A stretch of 64,000 bases of DNA from Chelonoidis abingdonii (Eukaryota > Chordata > Testudines > Testudinidae). Position numbers and translations under genes: made by a program. Below, piece by piece: positions 60,660-64,000 of the stretch; the first letter of the stretch is position 1, and the number at the start of each line of letters is the position of its first letter. The notes below the pieces were generated by a model that worked only from the letters and a program-made list of their open reading frames with translations, was not told the DNA's origin and made no database searches. The stretch spans positions 16,020,025-16,084,024 of the forward strand of contig NC_133778.1 in NCBI RefSeq assembly GCF_003597395.2, read 5' to 3'.

Positions 60660-61530
60660 AATCCATTTCATAGACCTTAAGGCCAGAAGGGAGCATCATG
60701 ATCATCTAGTTTGATCTCCTGCACATTGTAGGCCACAGCACCACAGCCATCCACTCCTAGTAGACCCTTAACCTCTGGCTGAGCTACTGAAGTCCTTAAA
60801 TCATGATTTAAAGACTTAAAGTTACAGAGAAACTACCATTTACACTCATTTAAACCTGCAAGTGACCCAGGCCCCAAGCCAATCTGACCCGGGGGGAAAT
60901 TCCTTCCTGACCCCAAATGTATTGATCAGTTAGACCCTGAGCAAGTGGGCAAGATCCACCAGCCATATGTCTGGGAAAGAATTTGCTGTAGTAACCCCAT
61001 CTAGTGTCCCATCTCTTGCCCTTGGAGATATCTGCTGCTAGCAGTCACAGACCAGCTACATGCCATGGTAAGCAGTCTCATCATACCATCCCTTCCATAA
61101 ACTTATCAAGCTCAGACTTGAAGCCAGTTTGGTTTTTTGCCCCCACTGGAATGTCTGTTCCAAAACTTCACTCCTCCAATGATTAGAAACCTTCATCTAA
61201 TTCCAAGCCTAAACTTGTTGATGACCAGTTTACATCCATTTGCGTCCACACTGGCGCTTAATTTAAATAACTTCTCTCACTCCCTGGTATTTATCCCTCT
61301 GATATATTTATAGAGAGAAACCATATCTCCCCTCAGCCTTTGTTTGGTTAGGCTAAACACGCCAAGCTCTTTGAGTCTCGTCTCACAAGGTAGGTTTTCC
61401 AGTCCTCTGATCATCCCAGTAGCTCTTCTCCGCTCTTGTTCCAGTTTGAATTAATCTCTCTTAAACATAGGAGACCAGAATTGCACACAGTATTCCAGAT
61501 GAGGTCTCACCTCCCTGAGAGGCAGTAGCT
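60660..61530 (-). repeat. Old CR1-related repeat, antisense
   Basis: Contains 'GACCAGAATTGCACACAGTA' and 'CCAGATGAGGTCTCACC', which I recognise as the antisense of a CR1-type LINE, preceded by 'TTCATAGACCTTAAGGCCAG'. No long frame survives. Confidence 0.5.
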
Positions 61531-61544
61531 AGGTCGTCCCCGGA

Positions 61545-61677
61545 CCTGCCACCATCCTTGCGCAGTCTGTACTGGGAGTCAGATCGGTTTGACTGCATTG
61601 CTGAGGGCTATGGCTTTTCCACACTCCTGGGCAATGTAGTTATACCACCCTGATTTCCTAGTGTAGACAAGGCCTAA
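61545..61677 (+). mobile_element. Truncated GTGTAGACAAGGCC MITE end
   Basis: Ends 'CTAGTGTAGACAAGGCCTAAG' after 'CAATGTAGTTATACCACCCT'; the other terminus is missing. Confidence 0.5.
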
Positions 61678-62084
61678 GTTGTTCAGTCTTTCCCCATGGA
61701 AGATAATGTCCTCACGTTACCTGGTGGAACTCTCTTCACATGCACTCACGTGTCTGAGCCTAGAGATCATCAACATTTTGGGCACAACATGTTTTGCATC
61801 CAAAAATGGCCTTTTTAAAAAAATGTTTTTATGGAAAATCGTCAGCATACAATTTTTCCATGAAATTTTTGGTGATATTTTTGACTAACTTTTTTATCTA
61901 AAAATTTATGTTTACCTAAGACCTTGTTTTCTTATTGCCTGTTATTGTAAATGGAAAATTTCAAAAGTGACTTCAATTGAAGTTTTGGTAACAAAAATCA
62001 AGTGGTTAAAAACGCTGTTGAAAACGCCATGGAAAATTAAAAAAGGATTCGAGCTAATGTACTTATGTGCCCCCCTAGTACCTG

Positions 62085-62400
62085 GAGCACCCACAGAGAA
62101 AAATTAGTGGGTGCTTAGCACCTATCGGCAGCTGAGCTTCCCTCTCTCCCCCCATTCCTGCCTGTGGCCCCCGCCAATCAACTCCTCCCCTCCGTCCCAG
62201 TGCCTCCCACAGAACGGCTGTTCAGCAGCATGCAGGAGGCACTGGGAGGAAAAGGCCATAAAGACATGGGGAAGTGGTGTGGTAGAGGTGGAGCGAGGGA
62301 GGAAAGAGGCAGGCCAGGGGTGGAGGCTTGGGGAAAGGGTTGGAGTCAGGGTGGGTCCTGAGGCTGAGCAGGAGGTGGGCACCCCTGGGGAAAATTAGAA
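62085..62400 (+). repeat. Repeat with GGTGCTTAGCACC palindrome
   Basis: Begins 'GGAGCACCCACAGAGAAAAA' and 'TTAGTGGGTGCTTAGCACCT', then a GA/GC-rich body ending 'GGGCACCCCTGGGGAAAATT'; known to me from turtle sequence, class uncertain. Confidence 0.5.
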
Positions 62401-62435
62401 GCTGGCACTTGTGACCATAGTACCTGAGCAGCTCA

Positions 62436-62585
62436 CTATCTTTATCTACTCAGCCAATACCGTATAAGATAGTGAAGTGCCATTATGCCCATTTTACAGA
62501 TGAGGAACAGAGAGACTGGCATACTAGAAACTTACATTTAGGTCTCCCAAGTCCCAGCCTAGTACTATAACCACTGGACCATCTC
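62436..62585 (-). repeat. Fragment of tRNA-derived SINE, reverse
   Basis: 'GCCCATTTTACAGATGAGGA' and 'ACTATAACCACTGGACCATC', the reverse of the SINE core and tRNA-like head. Confidence 0.65.
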
Positions 62586-63077
62586 CTGTCTAAGAAACCA
62601 ATCTTATAAACTTCCCTTTCTTATCTGGCATAAAGGACTCAGAGAAAGAGAACTCAGTGGTCAGCAGTTTCCTTGAGAGGGGGCCTCACCAGCTAAAGTG
62701 AACAACAAAGCGCCTGTGTAAGACTGGTATCAACATACAAAAGCTTTCTGTGTTTGTGTAATTGACCTTCAGGGAGTGGGTCTTGTTCCCAAGAGGGAGT
62801 CAATTGTCTTTTTCTCCTGTACTTTTTCTCTGTGCACCAGCTGAAGATAATCCCTGGGCTAAAGGACAGAAAAAGAAAATTGATCTATTTTGTCTGCGCA
62901 GGACTTGATACCAATAGACACCAAATAGATCTGAATGTGTTCTCTTAGTAACTGAGTAACTCAGTAAATGAGCTACTGCATGTACAGCACAAACAACAAG
63001 CATTCAGTGGACATCACTGGTTTTAGGCCCTGGCTTCCAAGCTAGAATATTAAGGTAATACTCAATCTTAGTGGTTT

Positions 63078-63210
63078 AGTAAAGCAAAGCACTTCAGCAC
63101 ATGCTCAAGATTAGACATGTGAGTTTCCCCACTGACTTCAGTGTGACTATTCATGTGCTTAACCTTAAGCGTGTACTTAAGTGCTTTGCTAGACCAGTGC
63201 CACAAAGGTC
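63078..63210 (+). mobile_element. Palindromic 'GCAAAGCACT' repeat, copy 2
   Basis: Begins TAAAGCAAAGCACTTCAGCA and ends GTACTTAAGTGCTTTGCTAG, an almost perfect inverted pair around 'CCACTGACTTCAGTGTGAC'. Same family as 57045. Confidence 0.7.
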
Positions 63211-64000
63211 ACTGTATGTGATTTTTAATAGCCACAAGTGGCCGGGACCTCAGTTTTCTGAGATGGCACTTCCGAGAGCACAGTGGACCATGCTGATACA
63301 TGGATTTAATGTTAACTCAAAAGGAAAGTATGCCACTTGCCAAATCGTCAACAGCATTGTCAGCACAGGCCTACTGGGTGACACTGGGCAAGTCAGTGCC
63401 TCGGTTTCCCTATCCGAGACACACTCTGAGATTTATCTGTGAAAAGGGCTATCTAAGACAGAGTTTATCAGTTCTGATTATAGATCTTCCAGCCATGTGT
63501 CAACCAACCCTGTATAGCTTGTGTCTCTGATAGGATCACAGCACCAGGAGCTGCATCCTGCACCACTGAAGGGAAGTCAAGGGGAATGTTAACATTGACT
63601 CAAGTAGCAGCAGAGCTGTAGCCCAAGTAGAGTTCCCTCGGCACAGCAGAGCTCTCAGCTTGGAGCAAGTGGTAGCTGACTCCTACCCCAATTGCTTCCT
63701 CTACTCCCTGGCAGGGGGGATGGGAGGGAAGGGACATGTTGGAGTGTGCCAGGACAGAGGAGGAAGGCAGCGTGTGCCTAGGCTATAAAAGTTCATGGCT
63801 GCAACAAGGTCCTATAGGGCCCCCAGCCAGCTGGCCTAAATTAGAGCAGCCCCAGAGATGCTCTCATTTATGCTGGTATGCCAGGGCCAGCATAGATGCA
63901 CTAGGAGGATCACAGAGGGAAAACTTTCTCCCTGCTGGCCCTGCTAAGCAGACCTCAGCATAGGAGAAAATCAGGCCTTCGTTAGTAATTGCTCCCACAC

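Larger units (their letters stand above)
58555..64000. other. Downstream region of C2orf80, no exon recognised
   Basis: After the exon 7 donor I could not find an in-phase terminal exon. Only the repeats listed separately are recognised; 58760-59640 and 63210-64000 show nothing I can name. Confidence 0.5.

Overview
This is a vertebrate nuclear window, and a turtle (Testudines) is the best fit. The genes are broken into short exons with GT/AG introns. The introns are full of CR1 LINE 3' ends, tRNA-derived SINEs with a CR1-like tail, and many short non-autonomous DNA transposons that I recognise from memory as typical of turtle genomes. No prokaryotic, phage or CRISPR content is present, and I see no new enzymatic or defence system.

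Three protein genes are supported. (1) IDH1, plus strand: seven coding exons from 1249 to 15737 carry residues 42 to 415 of cytosolic NADP-dependent isocitrate dehydrogenase. The first coding exon lies upstream of the window. All active-site residues that can be checked are intact. (2) SGO2, minus strand: the whole coding region runs from the start codon at 37429 to the stop at 21712 in eight coding exons (1011 aa predicted). A non-coding first exon probably lies in the CpG island at 41.6-42.2 kb. SGO2 protects centromeric cohesin by recruiting PP2A. (3) The orthologue of human C2orf80, plus strand: seven exons from 48093 to 58554 give at least 215 aa in one continuous frame; no stop-bearing exon was identified. 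IDH1 and SGO2 are convergent, and SGO2 and C2orf80 are head to head. From memory, human C2orf80 lies next to IDH1 while SGO2 is several Mb away, so this order differs from human.

Region by region: 1-15.7 kb is IDH1 exons and introns, with hAT-type elements at 5.1, 9.1-9.8 and 10.3-10.9 kb. 15.7-16.6 kb is the IDH1 3' UTR and 16.6-21.5 kb is the intergenic space. 21.5-42.2 kb is SGO2, with a 2.3-kb nested hAT composite at 23.3-25.6 kb and a heavily nested repeat block in its first intron (38.2-41.6 kb). 42.2-48 kb is intergenic and carries a 1.4-kb hAT element and a perfect 20-bp hairpin. 48-58.6 kb is C2orf80. 58.6-64 kb holds only repeat remnants that I can identify.

The most informative material is the repeat record. 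At least nine elements have target-site duplications that can be read directly: 8 bp for hAT-like elements and 3 bp for a palindromic MITE family. One MITE sits in a CR1 whose uninterrupted relative at 56 kb shows the empty site. The gene-level points of interest are the position of SGO2, its SGO1-like C-terminal tail, the non-consensus Pro-Arg-Leu terminus of IDH1, and the C-terminal exons of C2orf80.
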